A DNA stretch of 64,000 bases from Notospermus geniculatus (taxonomy: Eukaryota; Nemertea; Pilidiophora; Heteronemertea; Lineidae): positions 187,972 to 251,971 of the forward strand of contig NMRB01000847.1 of assembly GCA_002633025.1 (NCBI GenBank), in the 5' to 3' direction. A program made the translations under genes and the position numbers. The notes under the pieces are model-generated. The model was not told where the DNA came from and searched no databases. It worked only from the letters and a program-made list of their open reading frames with translations. Numbering within the stretch: the first letter of the stretch is position 1; the number at the start of each line of letters is the position of its first letter. Below, piece by piece: positions 10,090-21,940 of the stretch.

Positions 10090-11250
10090 GAGATGACAGT
10101 ACAGTCATCCTGGAGATGACGATGAATCTGGAATTGACAGTCGTTCTGGAGATGACGATGGCTCTGGAATTGACAGTCGTTCTGGAGATGACAGTCATCC
10201 TGGAGACTGCATATGGGCTCTGGAGATGGCAATGGAATCATTCTGGAGATTGCATTGGCTCTGGAGGTGACAGTGGAGTTGACAGCCATTCTGGAGATGA
10301 CACTCATCCCGAAGATGGGAATGGCACTTGAGTTGACAGTCATCCTGGAGATGACAGTCATCCAGAAGATGACAATGTCTCCAGAATTGACCGGCGTTCT
10401 GGAGATGGCAGTCAATCTGGAGATGGCAATGATGGCTCTGGAATTGACAGTCTCCTTCTGGAGATGACAGTCGTGCTGGAAATGGCAATGGCTCTGGAAA
10501 TGATAGTCATTCTGGAGATGGCAATGGCTCTGGAATTGACAGTCATCCTGGAGATGACAGTCATCCTCGAGATGGCAAAGATGACTCTGGAATTGACAGT
10601 CTCCTTCTAGAAATGACAGTCATCCTGGAGATGGCAATGGCACTGTAATTGACAGTCGTCCTGGAGATGACAGTCACCCTGGAGATGGCAAAGATGACTC
10701 TGGAATATTGACAGTCTCCTAGAAATGACAGTCATCCTGGAGATGGCAATGGCACTGGAATTGACAGCCATTCTGGAGATGACAGTCATCCTGAAGATGG
10801 CACTCTCTCTGGAATTGACAGACTCCTTCTGGAGACGACAGTCATCCTGGAGATGGCAATCATGGCTCTGGAATTGACAGTCGTTCTGGAGATGACAGTC
10901 ATCCTGAAGATGTCAATGGCTCTGGAATTGACAGTCGTTCTGGAGATGACAGTCATCCTGGAGATGGCAATGATGGCTCTGGAATTGACAGTCGTTCTGG
11001 AGATGACAGTCAGTCATCCTGGAGATGGCAATGATGGCTCTGGAATTGACTGGAATTGACAGTCTCCTTCTGGAGATGACAGTCATCCTGGAGATGGCGA
11101 TGACTCTGGAACTGACAGCCGTTCTGGAGATGACAGTCATCCTGGAGATGGCAGTTACTCTGGAGATGGCAATGGCTCGTGAATTGACAGCCGCTCTGAA
11201 AATGCGTCTCCTGGAGACAGTCTTGGAGAGAAGGGTCGTTCTGAGTCACT
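10090..11250. repeat. GATGACAGTCATCCTGGA minisatellite, about 1.16 kb
   Basis: Degenerate tandem repeat built from modules such as GGAGATGACAGTCATCCT, GGAGATGGCAATGGCT and CTGGAATTGACAGTC in variable order. Because units are multiples of three and few stops occur, several frames on both strands stay open and give repetitive peptides. It lies in an intron and shows no splice sites or start context, so I treat it as non-coding. Confidence 0.85.
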
Positions 11251-11581
11251 TTTAGAGGTCAACATCTACAGCTAACATGACCGACATTGAGCAGACGAAA
11301 AATTGGATTTCTCTCTTCATATGCCGACGTTGGAGTACTCGTCTGAATGATGACGGATCAGACATTTGTTCATTTTTTATGCACTGGGAACAAATACGAG
11401 TTGGGACGTTTGTAAATGAAGCACTCGGAAATCATTGCATTTCCATGTTTGGCAGGAAATTAAATTAAAAGTCAACTTATCATATCCTCGGCGATGAAAA
11501 GCCTTGATATTTATGTTTGTCATGTTCCGTTGCTGTCCGATCGTTCCATCCGTGTCCTGAGCATCGTGTTTGAAAAATCTC

Positions 11582-12168
11582 CTGCCAAATGATTTGGATT
11601 CATGTCATTCGAACACAGAGCCAGTCAGACAAACGAACCAGTATAGTCTGCCATCCATTGCACAGATAGCAACCTCAACAAAACCCATGCCTTATCTTCG
11701 ATAGAGTCGAAGAACCATTACCATTGGAAATTTCCAGACGAATTCACACCAGATGAATCGGCGAGATACCTCGCGCCGTCCGTTCGTGGTTGGCATTCCC
11801 GGCCGGATTTTATACCGACCCAAAGGGAGATGTCTCAGATTTAAAGCAAACAATGTTTGATTGATAACAAAGTTNCTGCCAAATGATTTGGATTCATGTC
11901 ATTCGAACACAGAGCCAGTCAGACAAACGAACCAGTATAGTCTGCCATCCATTGCACAGATAGCAACCTCAACAAAACCCATGCCTTATCTTCGATAGAG
12001 TCGAAGAACCATTACCATTGGAAATTTCCAGACGAATTCACACCAGATGAATCGGCGAGATACCTCGCGCCGTCCGTTCGTGGTTGGCATTCCCGGCCGG
12101 ATTTTATACCGACCCAAAGGGAGATGTCTCAGATTTAAAGCAAACAATGTTTGATTGATAACAAAGTT
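11582..12168. repeat. Exact 293-bp duplication around a single n
   Basis: Bases 11582-11874 and 11876-12168 are the same sequence as far as I can read, separated by one n at 11875. This is the expected footprint of two overlapping contig ends that were not merged. Confidence 0.9.
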
Positions 12169-12712
12169 AATAGAATTCGCTTGAAAAGACGGGTATTTTA
12201 GTTAGGCTAGTCTAAATATTGCGCATTAGAAATAATACCGGGTTTCGTGTTTTTATGAAAATAAATTTCGTGGCGTCTTCATCGTTCTCAGTCTGAGCAG
12301 ATAGCTGTCACTGGGTGTGTTTCAAAATTGGTCACCCAAGAAAATGGGGCAAAATTTAACTTTGAAATGATCACAAAGATTTGTGCCATTGATTTTCCAA
12401 AAATCAAATGTAGTATTTGATAATATCCTTTAACTATTAGTTTCTCCATCTGGGATGTACAGTGTACACTCATTTGAAGGAGGGTATCAAAATATATTGA
12501 GCTTACCAGCAAAATCTATCATTCTGTCCGACACCAACTACTTTCTGCTGTCAGACTTAAAGGGTTAATAGATCAATTAGTTTGCACTGCCATAATTTAG
12601 AGCTCCATGATACCTAGATATGGCATGAATATTGTAGAGTTTCAAGAAACAGTCTTTCACCAGCAGACAAAAGAATGGTGAAAAATTTTTGGTGTCGGAA
12701 CACTTTTTGAAC

Positions 12713-12744
12713 CCCCCCCCCCCCCACCACCACCACCACCACCA
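12713..12744. repeat. Poly-C/(CCA)n microsatellite
   Basis: A run of C followed by repeated CCA. On the minus strand it gives a poly-tryptophan/glycine frame that is an artefact. Confidence 0.9.
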
Positions 12745-13057
12745 CTTTGGTGGGGTAAGTTTGTCCTCCACACAAAAAGTGTTCAGTACATTTAATTGAA
12801 TTCCGGTCGTCTTGCTGTGATCGTTTGCAGAAATTAATTAGGGAAACATGGATACTTTTGTTTTGCTCCGACAACAGAATTAAAAATCTGTTTTTATGAC
12901 GGAAATAATAGCACAAAGTCATCAAGGGTGGGACAGGTTGATTTCAGAAAAGAAAAACAACTGATTTCCTCTGTGTGCTTTTTTTAATGTTGACTTTTTG
13001 CGACGTCAGTTCATCTTGCAAACCGAAATGATAGAACTAATCTGAATAAAAAATCTA

Positions 13058-13119
13058 TATGGCACGCCATTTGCTTCAAAAATTTATTTTGGAATTTTTG
13101 AAGCAAACGGCGTGCCATA
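13058..13119. repeat. 62-bp hairpin
   Basis: TATGGCACGCCATTTGCTTC and its complement form a stem of nearly 30 bp with a short loop. Probably a small fold-back element or a collapsed inverted repeat. Confidence 0.75.
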
Positions 13120-13353
13120 AATTTAGCGAACAAGTGACTAGAGTTGAGCTCATGAGGTTGGACCAGTTGATGGAGGTGGAGGTGAAATCAAATCCGAAAT
13201 TCAAAGCAACAATAAACAACAACAACAAGAAAATAGAATTTTTCGCCAGTCACGGTCCGTGGGGACGAACTTCTATTGTTTTGAAAGTCATTTCTTTTGT
13301 TGTATACCTTCAACGTGGCCGCTGTGACATTCTATGAAAACACCTACCTTTCA

Positions 13354-13771
13354 TTCCGCATCCAATTGGCGCGAGGTTTTTGGCTGATATCTCCACAACC
13401 GCTGGGTCATATTTGACGTACCATACATCAATTGACTTGTCTTTCTTGTCGGTAACTTGCTGCTACCTTCATTTTTCGCGTGAGGCCGACATTACGGATC
13501 CCTTTCTCAAAACCCTTTTCATTTTGCCACGATGTTCAGTGCAGTTTAACATGCGCGATGCATTACGTCATTTCAAAATGGCCGCCAGTTCGCCCGTAAA
13601 TACGAACTGTGATTAGTGAAAGAACTTTTTTATGTCACGTTTTTCGAGAAAATGACGGCGATGATGCTGTAGCGGCAGAAAAGACAAATCGATTGATTGT
13701 ATAGTATGTCAAATTTGACCCAGCCGTTGCTGAGATATCGGCCATAAACCTCGCGCCAATCGGATGTGGAA
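13354..13771. repeat. Fold-back element with ~95-bp arms
   Basis: The left arm (TTCCGCATCCAATTGGCGCG, then GGTCATATTTGAC) is mirrored at 13678-13771 with roughly 80% identity. The loop contains an AAAATGGCCGCC motif but no supported gene. Confidence 0.72.
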
Positions 13772-14384
13772 GAGTAATACGTAAATGCCTCTGTCCTGGT
13801 CCCCCCCACGACAACTCCACAGCGGACGTTAGAAGGGCGAAGTTCCAGTATTTGTCCTCACACAGTCATCAGGATCCCTCTCCCGTCGCCCTGCACAGCT
13901 CATGTAAATATAAATCACCCGCCCACTAAATTGTTGTAAAGTGTCAGAATGCCTAAGAACAATGCCAACGACATTGTTTGTCTCATGTAAATTTGCGATT
14001 ACCATAACAAGATCGACTTTCGTTCTTGAAAACGTCTGGTTAGGGATGTACCAGACACAGAGTCGGTGTTAGACTATCCCAGCGGGATATGCCAGTGTGA
14101 GAAGACCACCTCCCAATTTGCGTCCGCTCGATTTCAAGCTGGAGAATGGGAATAGACGTCATCCTTGATAGTTTATGTCTGACACGTTTATACATTCAAT
14201 TTATTACATGGCAAGAATAATCAGCAAAAATGTACTTTAAGAGAATGGTCTGTCATAGTGTAAAGCCTGTTTACACATCGACCAGGAACACGAACGCGGC
14301 AAAAACTTTGTACTTTCCGAGCCGGGATATTCGCATTCGCTTTCGAGTTGACGCCTGTATGATTATGATATCAGCTGTCTGGGG

Positions 14385-14905
14385 TAGACGAGGCCGCCAT
14401 GTTATCAACGGGCGGTTTACGGAACTGCTTCTCTTCAGTTTGAAGGCATGCCGTATCATAACGTGTTGGTTCCCAATGCCGGCCACAAGGGCAAAAGGGC
14501 ATCGACATTGGCTGTCATCTTCCTCCTGAATTTTATCAGCGATGTGTTGCATGTAGATATTACAGTTTTCGCAAAGCCCCCGAAACGCCAACGCGAACCT
14601 CTATCCTTTTGTTCGGTACTCTCTTCGTGGCATCGAACTATGGGTTTGGCGTTCGCGTTGGCATTTCGTGGCTTTGCGAAAACTCCCTATTTATAATCTG
14701 GATCTCAAATGAGAATTCCGTGATCCTCTCAATGACGCAAGCAGAATGATGGCAGCCAATATTGATGCCTTCTCCCCTGGTGATGGCATTGGGAACCAAC
14801 ACGGTATGATATGGCAGGCCTTCAAACTGGAGAACAAATTAAAAGCAGTTATACATGTACCGGTACGTACTTGTACATGTAAACCGACCGTTGATTTATA
14901 CAGCC
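14385..14905. repeat. Fold-back element interrupted by a hairpin MITE
   Basis: CAGTTTGAAGGCATGCCGTA near 14438 pairs with the segment at 14779-14832, and flanking sequence pairs further out. The MITE at 14564-14684 sits in the loop, giving nested palindromes. Confidence 0.7.
14564..14684. repeat. Hairpin MITE (GCAAAGCCCCCGAAACGCC family)
   Basis: Complete member with both arms and the TTCGGTACTCTCTTCGTGGC centre; the right end is AAACTCCCTAT. Confidence 0.8.
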
Positions 14906-15050
14906 GAGCTCACCGTCTGTCTGTACCGGGTCAGCTGGATGATATCAAAATACGTGTGTCAAATTACATTGTCACGACATTCTAATAGGTCTGCTTCTAC
15001 GCCGATTCGTCGCATACTTTGCGATTTTGTTAAAAAGATACATCGTCATT

Positions 15051-15427
15051 AGTGAGATTTCGCAAATCTGACGAAACACGAAGTACGAAATACGAAATTG
15101 GACTTCATTTCCATGACGTAATGTATTTCAGGCGATGGTTATCGCCTGCTGCAAGAGCGTCTTTCAGCGTATGACGTTAGACCGATAGAGTTACGGTGTA
15201 TATTAAACTTTGAAATTATCTTTCTTTTCCACTTCGTATCTACGAAGTGGAAATCAAAATTAAAGATGCACCAATAACTCTCTCGGTCTTACATGGTATG
15301 CTAAAAGACGTACTGGCAGCAGGGGCATTTGTGGTGGTAGCAACCATCTCCAGAAATAAGGTCCTGGAAATGAAGTTGAATTTCGTATTTCGTACTTCGT
15401 GTTTCGTCAGATTTGCGAAACCTCACT
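15051..15427. repeat. Complete 377-bp palindrome of the TTTCGC family
   Basis: Starts AGTGAGATTTCGCAAATCTG and ends CAGATTTGCGAAACCTCACT, flanked by ATT on both sides. The arms pair over almost the whole length. The right end is only 15 bp from the start of the terminal transporter exon, so the hairpin overlaps the polypyrimidine/branch region of the last intron. Confidence 0.82.
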
Positions 15428-15442
15428 ATTTTCTCTCTTCAG

Positions 15443-15849
15443 GCATGGTATACGATCTCCGAAAGAACTACGACGATGTATTTTACGTCAGTGGTGGCGT
15501 TTACGCGATCGACGGACTCTTGTTCCTGGCGATTCCCATCATTCGACGCCTGAGAAGTGGCAAGGCCGTCTCCGAATACGACGAGCTGGACGGCAGCGTG
15601 GAACAAAATAACTTCCAGCAGCGCGAATACCCGCAACCGAACCTCTACGACAGCCAGTTTCCCAAAACTGATAACTTCGAGAAGGCGTTCATACCAAATT
15701 CGGCCAGCGGGGGCGACTTCGCCCCTGGTTACGATACCGCCGGGGATACCGTAAGGGCCTACGAGTCGGAATTCAGGACAGTGAAAAAATCCTTATCAAA
15801 ACAGGGTTTAGTTAACAGCGAAAAGGACCCTATACTCTCACCTGAATAG
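15443..15849 (+). CDS. SLC16/MCT-like transporter, terminal exon C
   Basis: The acceptor TTCTCTCTTCAG precedes the exon, which enters in phase 1 to complete a glycine codon with exon B. The reading begins G-M-V-Y-D-L-R-K-N-Y-D-D-V-F-Y-V-S-G-G, matching the loop and penultimate helix of monocarboxylate transporters (G-x-[ILV]-x-D-x-[TY] followed by a helix). One more helix (IDGLLFLAIPII) follows, then an R-R-L-R stop-transfer patch and a roughly 90-residue polar cytoplasmic tail ending in TAG at 15847-15849. The tail is rich in Asp, Tyr and Pro. No clear AATAAA polyadenylation signal is near. The MCT family call is fairly firm; the subtype is not readable. Confidence 0.82.
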
Positions 15850-16631
15850 TACCCATGAACTTGTCGACGGTGATGAAAAACTAAGAGACTCATTCAAAAT
15901 TAGTGTCCAAAATGCCGTACACATCAGATCAATCGTTTTTCCCTGACGCTGACATCTTGAAGACGAAATCCCCAAACATATCCCAACATATAAAACATAT
16001 CCCAAATAGTACTACATTTTGAACATATCTTCACTAATTAAGTTCCATTGGACTAACTACGTGTATATAGGGACCTACATGTACTCATGATGCATGCAAT
16101 AGTGCATACCGGTTTAGTACTGTGTGTTTTCGGATGCAATGGACCTTCAAGAGAAACCAACAAAACACGTGTATTGCGACATGGGTACAATGACAACTGA
16201 TGTGCGAATGATAGGCCTATTTGCAAAATACTTGATGTTAATTCGCTCACGAGAAGACCTATACATGTAGCTCTAAATCTCTAGATTACAGTTATTCGGT
16301 ATCATTAATGTCCTTAGCCGGTGCAAGGACACAATATTGAATGGGTACACTAGTCTTGCAAGTGCGGGCCTGGTGGAAGTCCTGCATCAGCCAATGAGCT
16401 TGATGCAGAGTGGTTGGCCCGGCACTGTCGTGACCTTTCCAGGCATGCGTCATTATCAGAACGAGGCACGAGTTGGCAAAATTGTGGTTCATGAACGGGG
16501 AGAAGGAGGTACAGAGAACAGGTTTGAGACCTTGTAGCATGGGATCAAACTGACCCGCNGTCTTACCCGAAGACAACCATCGATCGGTGTGCGGCAAGGT
16601 GGAATACTATAGAGAGTAGATACATGTAGAG
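15850..16631. other. 3' flank of the transporter gene, no further gene seen
   Basis: Probably 3' UTR then intergenic DNA. It contains an n at 16559 and no recognisable coding exon or element. Confidence 0.5.
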
Positions 16632-16881
16632 AGTTTCCGCAAAGACCCCGAAACGCCAAGGCGAACGCCAATCCCATTGTTCGATGCCGCGGAGAGAGAG
16701 CAGCGAACAATAGGATAGCCGTTCGGGTTGGCGTTTCGGGGGCTTTGCGAAAACTCTATAATTTTCGCAAAGTCCCCGAAATGCCGACGCGAACGTCTGT
16801 CCTTTTGTTCGGACCTCTCTTCGTGGCAACGAACAACGAGATTGACGTTCGAGTGGCCGTTTCGGGGGCTTTGCGAAAACT
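16632..16881. repeat. Second back-to-back pair of hairpin MITEs
   Basis: Two complete copies of the GCAAAGCCCCCGAAACGCC family at 16632-16755 and about 16760-16881, separated by about four bases. The right outer end reads GCGAAAACTCCCTATTTT. Confidence 0.8.
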
Positions 16882-17263
16882 CCCTATTTTGTGGATGACC
16901 ACGCACCAGTTTTGAGGATTATTTCATGAAAAAGATGACAGGGCACATTCTTGAGATAATTAATTTGTCACCTTAGAATTAATGCTGTCTGGATTTTGCT
17001 ACTCTGGAGTATCATGATTGGTTCAATTAGGGGGGTTATGGTAACGATTTTCAGCCACCTTGCGGGAGTTAGCTTAGAAAATAGGACGATGTGAAGCAAG
17101 AACGCGTGTATAGCTGTTAGTTTTAGTTCCTTGTGGTTCCGCCACATTCTTTTAGCAGTGATGTATAAATGTGCCAGATAGACTTGCCTGTAGAAAAAAA
17201 TACAACTCTTAGAACAAGGAATTCCTTTTTGCGAGAAGAGGTGAGTGTTTGAAATGTTCTGGG

Positions 17264-17613
17264 TCCACATTCATAAACATACTTAAGTGAAAGTGTGATA
17301 CTTATCTTTTGTCTTGAACAAAGGATAAGGGTCACACACAGGCTTAAAGGAGCTGGACGTCCAAGTTGTAAACACTCACTCACTGGTTCTCTATCCACGC
17401 GACGCCTGCGGTGCTACCACCTATTGTCGGTGATATACGTGAATATCGTGAGTGAGTTGCATCGGACCGGGAACCAGTCTAACGATCACGGGGCGCTACT
17501 GGTGCTGCCACCTGCACGAAGGAATAAAACTAGTTTGCTGACCATGTTTGTAAACAAACCAACTTGTTTACAACTTCGGCGTCTAACTCCTTTAAGTAGT
17601 TTTATGAATATGG
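17264..17613. repeat. Nested fold-backs (one palindrome inside another)
   Basis: The outer arms ATTCATAAACATACTTAAG and CTTTAAGTAGTTTTATGAAT enclose an inner palindrome from about 17346 (AAAGGAGCTGGACGTCCAAG) to 17593 (GGCGTCTAACTCCTTT). The inner element contains GTTGTAAACA/TGTTTACAAC arms. The outer one is related to 18163-18278. Confidence 0.7.
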
Positions 17614-17641
17614 GAACTGAGGTACATTTTTAAGCTGGGGC

Positions 17642-17741
17642 CTGTTTCATAAAGTGATTTTAAGCTAATGGTACCTTTAACCAAATGGGAAATGCATTGA
17701 AGCTAATGGTACCATTAGCTTAAAGTCATTTTATGAAACAC
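17642..17741. repeat. 100-bp hairpin, TTTCATAAAGTGATTTTAAG arms
   Basis: Arms of about 40 bp with internal GCTAATGGTACC repeats. Non-coding palindromic element. Confidence 0.75.
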
Positions 17742-18162
17742 ATTACGTTTACACCCCACAGAGGAAAAATCCATTTCGACCCCTTCAAAACGCCTTTCGA
17801 AGGGGTGCAATAAAGAGGTGTGAAGTCCAGATAATTGGCCTGGAATGTTTATTCAGCTTTCTGGCTAAAGACAGAAATAACGAAAACCCCATGCGTGCGC
17901 AGCTTCAAAGTCATACAGTTGAACTGCAATTTCTTCACTATATCAAAAAAGTCTTTTAATTTTTGAAATATGTTGAAAAATAACGATTTTATGGCCTTAG
18001 AGATAGCAAAAAGGAGGGGGGAATCAAAAGTGAACAGCCAATTCCTGGAATTCTGTGGCTCACGCTCCGGTAACTCTGAATAGAGTAACTCAGACTATTG
18101 GCACTAGGGGCTCTCCATTTCATCAACCTGTGGCCTGTGGCAGTGAAAACGTAATGCAGGCC

Positions 18163-18278
18163 CCAGGGCCCATATTCATAAAGACAACTTAAAGTCTAAG
18201 TGTGACACTTATCCTTTGTTCAACACGAAAGATAAGTATCTCACTTTGACTTAAGTACGTTTATGAATATGGACCCTG
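18163..18278. repeat. 116-bp fold-back, CCATATTCATAAA family
   Basis: CCAGGGCCCATATTCATAAA is mirrored by TTTATGAATATGGACCCTGG, with AAGTGTGACACTTATCCTTT in the arm. Its right end is also present at about 18752 in the assembly duplicate. Confidence 0.75.
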
Positions 18279-19148
18279 GCCTGTTGCTGGAACAAAGCAG
18301 TCACCAAAATCGGCGGTTACTTAACATTATATAGGTTTTATTGAGGGATCTTTTCTGAGCAGTACCGCAGAAAATACTCTAATTTCACGGTAAATAAGAC
18401 CGATTCTGGACATTCAAGTCAAGCCCACTGCATAACTTTCCACCTCAATAGAGCTGACCATGGATGATTAATGTCTTGTCTGCCCCTACTTTGTGCAAAA
18501 GGTTTACATCACAATTTGTAAGCAATGGTTAAATGACCGTGCGTTTTGCATGACTATAGGCCTACCAGTGTACGGGGTAGAAAATGTGCACCAATGAACA
18601 ACAAGAGACGGTGGCCTATTCACGCTGTCCTGCACTGGGGGCGGTNACGTGTATGTCGTAGCAGAAAGGCCATGTCAGTTGGAACATGGTGCTGTTGTGA
18701 CTCCGAAAAAGTATTTATTAAGCGAGGAAAGCATTTGGGGTTTCGGGTCCGCTTTAAGTACGTTTATGAATATGGACCCTGGCCTGTTGCTGGAACAAAG
18801 CAGTCACCAAAATCGGCAGTTACTTAACATTATATAGGTTTTATTGAGGGATCTTTTCTGAGCAGTACCGCAGAAAATACTCTAATTTCACGGTAAATAA
18901 GACCGATTCTGGACATTCAAGCCAAGCCCACTGCATAACTTTCCACCTCAATAGAGCTGACCATGGATGATTAATGTCTTGTCTGCCCCTACTTTGTGCA
19001 AAAGGTTTACATCACAATTTGTAAGCAATGGTTCAATGACCGTGCGTTTTGCATGGCTATAGGCCTACCAGTGTACGGGGTAGAAAATGTGCACCAATGA
19101 ACAACAAGAGACGGTGGCCTATTCACGCTGTCCTGCACTGGGGGCGGT
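18250..19148. repeat. ~395-bp near-identical duplicate around n at 18646
   Basis: The segment 18250-18645 recurs at about 18752-19148 with only a few substitutions, and the first copy ends exactly at the single n. Roughly 105 bases of unique sequence follow the n. This looks like an assembly overlap, with the small differences possibly allelic. Confidence 0.85.
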
Positions 19149-19286
19149 CACAGGCACTCATAATGAACCGGTCTTATTTTCGTGAAATTAGAGTATAACC
19201 TGCAACGGGATTGGATGCCCAGAAAGTACAATCGCGGTCAGAAGTTATTAACCACTGACTGGATATTTGTAAATTACTCTGTTCTC

Positions 19287-21179
19287 CCCTGATATTTTTT
19301 CACCAATTTTTGACGCATGGTAGTACCATTTGTTTTTCTCATCATCTCAGACTGCCGTTCACTTGACTTGAAAGAAAAGTGCATAAATCCCAACAAAGTT
19401 GTCATTTTTAAGTTTAAAAATCAAATATTTTGAAAATTTTTGATGATGATATCCATCTATGCTGACACTTGAAGATTTTACAGGTGAAAATTTTCAGGAA
19501 TTGCGGAGTTTCCAAAAATCTCAATCTAACCGGCAAACTTCGAACTGCGGTAAAATCGAAATCAGCCTAGATTGATCAGAAAAATCATTATGCCTAATGA
19601 TGGACAAATGGTCTAACTACCATGCATTAAAAGTTGGTGAAAAAATACTGGAGGACCACGGAGAAATTTACAAATATCCGGTGGTTAATAACTTCTGACT
19701 GAGATTGTACATGTAAACAGCAGTGACGTCATCGAGAAGCCTCCGACCTGCGCATCAATTAGCGCTAATAATCGCATGATCTTCCCTTCCAATGCCTTGC
19801 ATAACCGACCCTCTAACCTAAGCGAAATTCATAATCGATCCGGATCATCTGCAACTGATGACATCCAAAGTGAGATGGGGGACATTAAGACGGATGTTGG
19901 TGTGAAGGCAGATGGCTGCCTGCTAGAAATATGGCGTCTTCACACTTCTGATCTCTTGGCTGCCACATGCCATCATGCCAAGCAAAGAATGAACACAATA
20001 TATTGAGGGCGCTTTTTATGGATGTTATTGACTTTTGGGCCAGAGCGCGTTGTCTACTGAAAAAACTAAGACAGATATTTCTCACAAAAATGCCATATAA
20101 ACCGTCGTAAAAATGGGCATATAGATTTTTTTACGCTTCATCTGGTTGACAGCCAAAATGTACATAGAAATGAACAAAGAAAAAATAATGAAAAAAATTA
20201 ATTTAGTCACGTAATCGCCACTGTTCGTCACGANCCCTGATATTTTTTCACCAATTTTTGACGCATGGTAGTTAGACCATTTGTTTTTCTCATCATCTCA
20301 GACTGCCGTTCACTTGACTTGAAAGAAAAGTGCATAAATCCCAACAAAGTTGTCATTTTTAAGTTTAAAAATCAAATATTTTGAAAATTTTTGATGATGA
20401 TATCCATCTATGCTGACACTTGAAGATTTTACAGGTGAAAATTTTCAGGAATTGCGGAGTTTCCAAAAATCTCAATCTAACCGGCAAACTTCGAACTGCG
20501 GTAAAATCGAAATCAGCCTAGATTGATCAGAAAAATCATTATGCCTAATGATGGACAAATGGTCTAACTACCATGCATTAAAAGTTGGTGAAAAAATACT
20601 GGAGGACCACGGAGAAATTTACAAATATCCGGTGGTTAATAACTTCTGACTGAGATTGTACATGTAAACAGCAGTGACGTCATCGAGAAGCCTGCGCATC
20701 AATTAGCGCTAATAATCGCATGATCTTCTCTTCTAATGCCTTGCATAACCGACCCTCTGACCTAAGCGAAATTCATAATCGATCCGGATCATCTGCAACT
20801 GATGACATCCAAAGTGAGATGGGGGACATTAAGACGGATATGGGTGTGAATGCAGATGGCTGCCTGTTAGAAATATGGCGTCTTCACACTTCTGATCTCT
20901 TGGCTGCCACATGTCATCATGCCAAGCAAAGAATGAACACAATATATTGAGGGCGCTTTTTATGGATGTTATTGACTTTTGGGCCAGAGCGCGTTGTCTA
21001 CTGAAAAAAACTAAGACAGATATTTCTCACAAAAATGGCATATAAACCGTCGTAAAAATGGGCATATAGATTTCTTTACTCTTCATCTGGTTGACAGCCA
21101 AAATGTACATAGAAATGAACAAAGAAAAAATAATGAAAAAAAATTAATTTAGTCACGTAATCGCCACTGTTCGTCACGA
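19287..21179. repeat. ~946-bp duplicate around n at 20234
   Basis: 19287-20233 and 20235-21179 are near identical, both running from CCCTGATATTTTTTCACC to GCCACTGTTCGTCACGA. Differences include a four-base loss (GTTAG versus GT context), single substitutions and an 8-base deletion near 20693. Each copy carries a 76-codon open frame with no recognisable domain. Interpreted as two haplotype ends placed in series. Confidence 0.88.
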
Positions 21180-21260
21180 AATGCGTCATTCTACTTAGAA
21201 CTCAAAAATCAAGCCAATATTGTGAATGTTTTTGTATCTAAACCAAAGTCTTTGGGTCGT

Positions 21261-21372
21261 ATTTTAGAACGTTCTTCAACGTTAAGGTCGACCTTAAGTC
21301 TATTGAAAAACCATCGAGAACAATACATTTACATGTAAGGTGGACCTTAATGTTAAGGAACGTTCTAAAATA
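21261..21372. repeat. 112-bp fold-back, TTTTAGAACGTTC ends
   Basis: ATTTTAGAACGTTCTTCAAC and an AAGGTCGACCTTAA module are mirrored at the other end (TTAAGGAACGTTCTAAAAT). Confidence 0.72.
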
Positions 21373-21940
21373 ACCCTTTAAATGTCACGACCTGTATACA
21401 AGCGTACACTACAATAAAAAAAAAGAGTTTCAGGTTGCAGTGTATGCAGTTATAAAAGAAAAAAACAATTAAATTTCCGAAAGTCACCCAGATTGACAAG
21501 AAAGGGTTTGTGGATGTGAGTGCAGCGTACCATTAGTTTCTGCTGCGATCAATTTCGTCGGAGTTCCTATCCTCTATTCTTGGTTGATATCTTGTCGGCA
21601 GCAGTGGGAACCAACCAATCATGGCGTCGGCCTACTTCACGATGTAGCCAATCAAAATGCATGTACATATAGCCAATCAAAATGCATGTACTTGACGAGG
21701 GTTGGCGTGAAGTTTGTCAACAGCAGTGGGTACCAAGAAACCATGGTACTGACCAATCATGGCGCATTTTACAATGAATTACACGGAGACTAGAATGAAA
21801 ATTCATGTTGGCCTAGTTGACACACCTGAATTCAACCGAAGCAGGACAGTTTTGGCCGACTCTTTGCATCCGCTTATAATAAAATTATTTTGTGAAGATG
21901 AAAAATATACTGGCATTTTGCAGCTGGAAATGCCAGATTA

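Noticed and set aside
10080-11255. Long open frames on both strands with repetitive peptides
   Set aside because: All arise from one minisatellite with units in multiples of three; no start context, splice sites or domain.
12577-12925. Poly-tryptophan/glycine frames on the minus strand
   Set aside because: Produced by the poly-C/(CCA)n microsatellite.
19776-20950. Two 76-codon frames that look like a conserved small gene pair
   Set aside because: They sit in the duplicate around the n at 20234; similarity reflects the assembly duplicate, not conservation. No domain or start context.
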